A DNA stretch of 30,820 nt from NCBI GenBank assembly GCA_000151295.1, contig GG745333.1, positions 1,164,827 to 1,195,646 of the forward strand, in the 5' to 3' direction. Below the pieces are notes generated by a model. It worked only from the letters and a program-made list of their open reading frames with translations, was not told the origin of the DNA and made no database searches. Origin of the DNA: Allomyces macrogynus ATCC 38327 (Eukaryota > Blastocladiomycota > Blastocladiomycetes > Blastocladiales > Blastocladiaceae). Shown here in pieces: positions 29,588-30,820 of the stretch. How positions within the stretch are numbered: position 1 is the first letter of the stretch; every line of letters starts with the position of its first letter. The translations under genes and the position numbers were made by a program.

Positions 29588-30787
29588 TTACTCGCCTTCC
29601 GGAAACACTCCATGCTCAAGCGCAAACCGGCACGCCTCCAATGCCGCACGTTTCCGCTCTTCAGCCTCGGGATCTGCCCACCCGAGGGGCCGCACAGCTA
29701 CAGTGCCCGCCATCATCGGCAAGAGGAACTGGCGCTGCATGGCCTGGACCAGCTGCGGCAGTGGTGGTGGTCGAGGAGAGTTTGACGACATCACAACCGA
29801 GATGGCTTGCTGCGCGTTTGGCGCGGACACACCAGCCGGTGGAGAAGAGTCGGTAATCATAGAGCCGGAAGCGGGTGGCGGTGGCGGCAGTGGTGGCGGT
29901 GCTGGATCGTTTGCGTGATCACGGGCCGGGTACTCAAGCACACGTAGAAGCTTGATCAGCGCAGCCATCGATGCGTGGTTGGGCGCGAGCGGACCTGACG
30001 TCGGAATCTACACGACAACAATCACGACGCGGTTCAGTCCGTTCACCGAGTTTCACAGCCACAGAAGACCATCACACGCACCTCGTCCAACGGATCCGCC
30101 TCCAGCACCCGCTGCGACCGCACATCCACTGGCAACTCCTCAACCCCCACCGGGTGCTCGCGGTACCCCATCTCAATCTCCGTCCTCAACTTGGCGTACC
30201 GCAACCGCACCATTCCATCCGTGCGTCCCGGCATCTGCTCGGCCACCGAGCTCCACTTGGTCCCCTCCTTCGCGACCAACTCTAACAGTTTCGCATCTTC
30301 TTCCGCCGTCCACTCGCCCGTCGGCACCGGCCCCACCTCCATCCTCGCCTTGATCACATTATAGTACCGTTCGCGGCACTGCATGTCGGTACGCCCCAAG
30401 ACGAGTCGCGCGACGTCCGACCATTTCTCGCCGCACTGCGTGACGGCCGCGCGGAGCGCCGCGTCCTCGTCGCGCGTGAACCGGCCGCGACGAATCGCCG
30501 GGTCTTGTGCTTTCCAGCGCTGCAGGCACTGCTTGGCGTCGCGCGTTCCCAAAAGGTCGGCAACGGACGTCCATTGGTCGGGGCCGTGGATGTGCACGGC
30601 TTGGTGGAGAAGATCGTCCTCGGCGGGCGTGAACTTGCGGCTAGAAGTTGGTGGGGTCAGGAAGTGAGCGCAGCGTCGCCAACGCGGTGGAGACGTGAAA
30701 CACGTACCCAATGCGCTCGTTATACGACCCCTGCGCGCGCAGAAACTCGTGGTAGTACCGGAACGCCCACGCCGCCGACCGCGCCGA
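29588..30787 (-). CDS. Myb/SANT-repeat DNA-binding protein (SNAPC4/Myb-like), N-terminus outside the window
   Basis: Partial gene entering from the right edge. Exons seen: 30787-30708, 30640-30082 and 30007-29588 (stop). Junctions are phase 2 and phase 0, with donors GTACGT and GTGCGT and a CCTGAC branch motif. The visible C-terminal part is 352 aa. A helical lead (WAFRYYHEFLRAQGSYNERI) precedes three tandem Myb repeats: RKFTPAEDDLLHQAV...QWTSVADLL; GRFTRDEDAALRAAV...KWSDVARLVLGRT; and GEWTAEEDAKLLELV...KWSSVAEQMPGRT. Each has the spaced Trp or aromatic core. A Pro-rich tail ends in a short helical segment (AEERKRAALEACRFALEHGV). Multiple Myb repeats with degenerate first repeats suggest the snRNA-activating SNAPC4/Myb-like group; classical c-Myb-type factors are the alternative. 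More repeats may lie beyond the edge. Confidence 0.85.
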
Positions 30788-30820
30788 CTACACACTCGAC
30801 CCAACCGGTCAGCACCTTTC

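Noticed and set aside
1..30820. CRISPR array, bacterial operon or prophage
   Set aside because: No regular direct repeats with spacers, no Shine-Dalgarno-led operons, and spliceosomal introns throughout.

Overview
The window is nuclear DNA from a GC-rich eukaryote, most likely an early-diverging zoosporic fungus (Blastocladiomycota or chytrid grade). The evidence is many short introns of about 58-121 nt with a CTGAC-like branch motif, fungal-type SWI/SNF subunits, a DHTKD1-type mitochondrial dehydrogenase, and a guanylate-cyclase-like class III cyclase of a kind rare in Dikarya. The lineage is my inference; no rRNA or marker in the window fixes it.

Layout from left to right: (1) a DHTKD1-like 2-oxoadipate dehydrogenase E1 on the minus strand (171-3296); (2) a 1.8 kb gene-poor spacer with a diverged duplication; (3) a Swi3/Rsc8/SMARCC-type chromatin subunit, minus (5071-7144); (4) a NIPA-type magnesium transporter, minus (7635-8986); (5) a Swi1/ARID1-type SWI/SNF subunit, plus (9581-12879); (6) a Chk2/Cds1-type FHA checkpoint kinase, plus, with 8 exons (13288-15945); (7) an ARS2/SERRATE homologue, minus (16289 to about 18234); (8) a divergently oriented small protein that looks like a free-standing voltage-sensor domain, plus (18882-20234); (9) a decayed block (20426 to about 24330) holding a broken P-loop NTPase gene resembling Crinkler-associated NTPases and a second unrecognised broken gene; (10) a coiled-coil class III nucleotidyl cyclase, minus, with 8 exons including one of 22 nt (25376-28332); (11) a tRNA-Ala(UGC), plus (29314-29385); (12) the 3' part of a Myb-repeat (SNAPC4/Myb-like) protein, minus, running off the right edge.

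This is mostly a housekeeping nuclear neighbourhood and not an operon. Chromatin and RNA functions are over-represented: two SWI/SNF-type subunits lie within 8 kb, next to a checkpoint kinase, ARS2 and a Myb protein. The most interesting signals are: a cyclase domain that keeps the metal-binding aspartates but lacks the transition-state Asn and Arg, as in the alpha subunit of soluble guanylate cyclase; a splice-donor consensus GTRCGT with C at +4 in 26 of 29 introns read here and A in none; a GC-AG intron and a 22-nt exon; a stand-alone voltage sensor; and the decayed NTPase island. All exon boundaries were worked out by hand from reading frame, homology and splice signals, and no transcript data were available.
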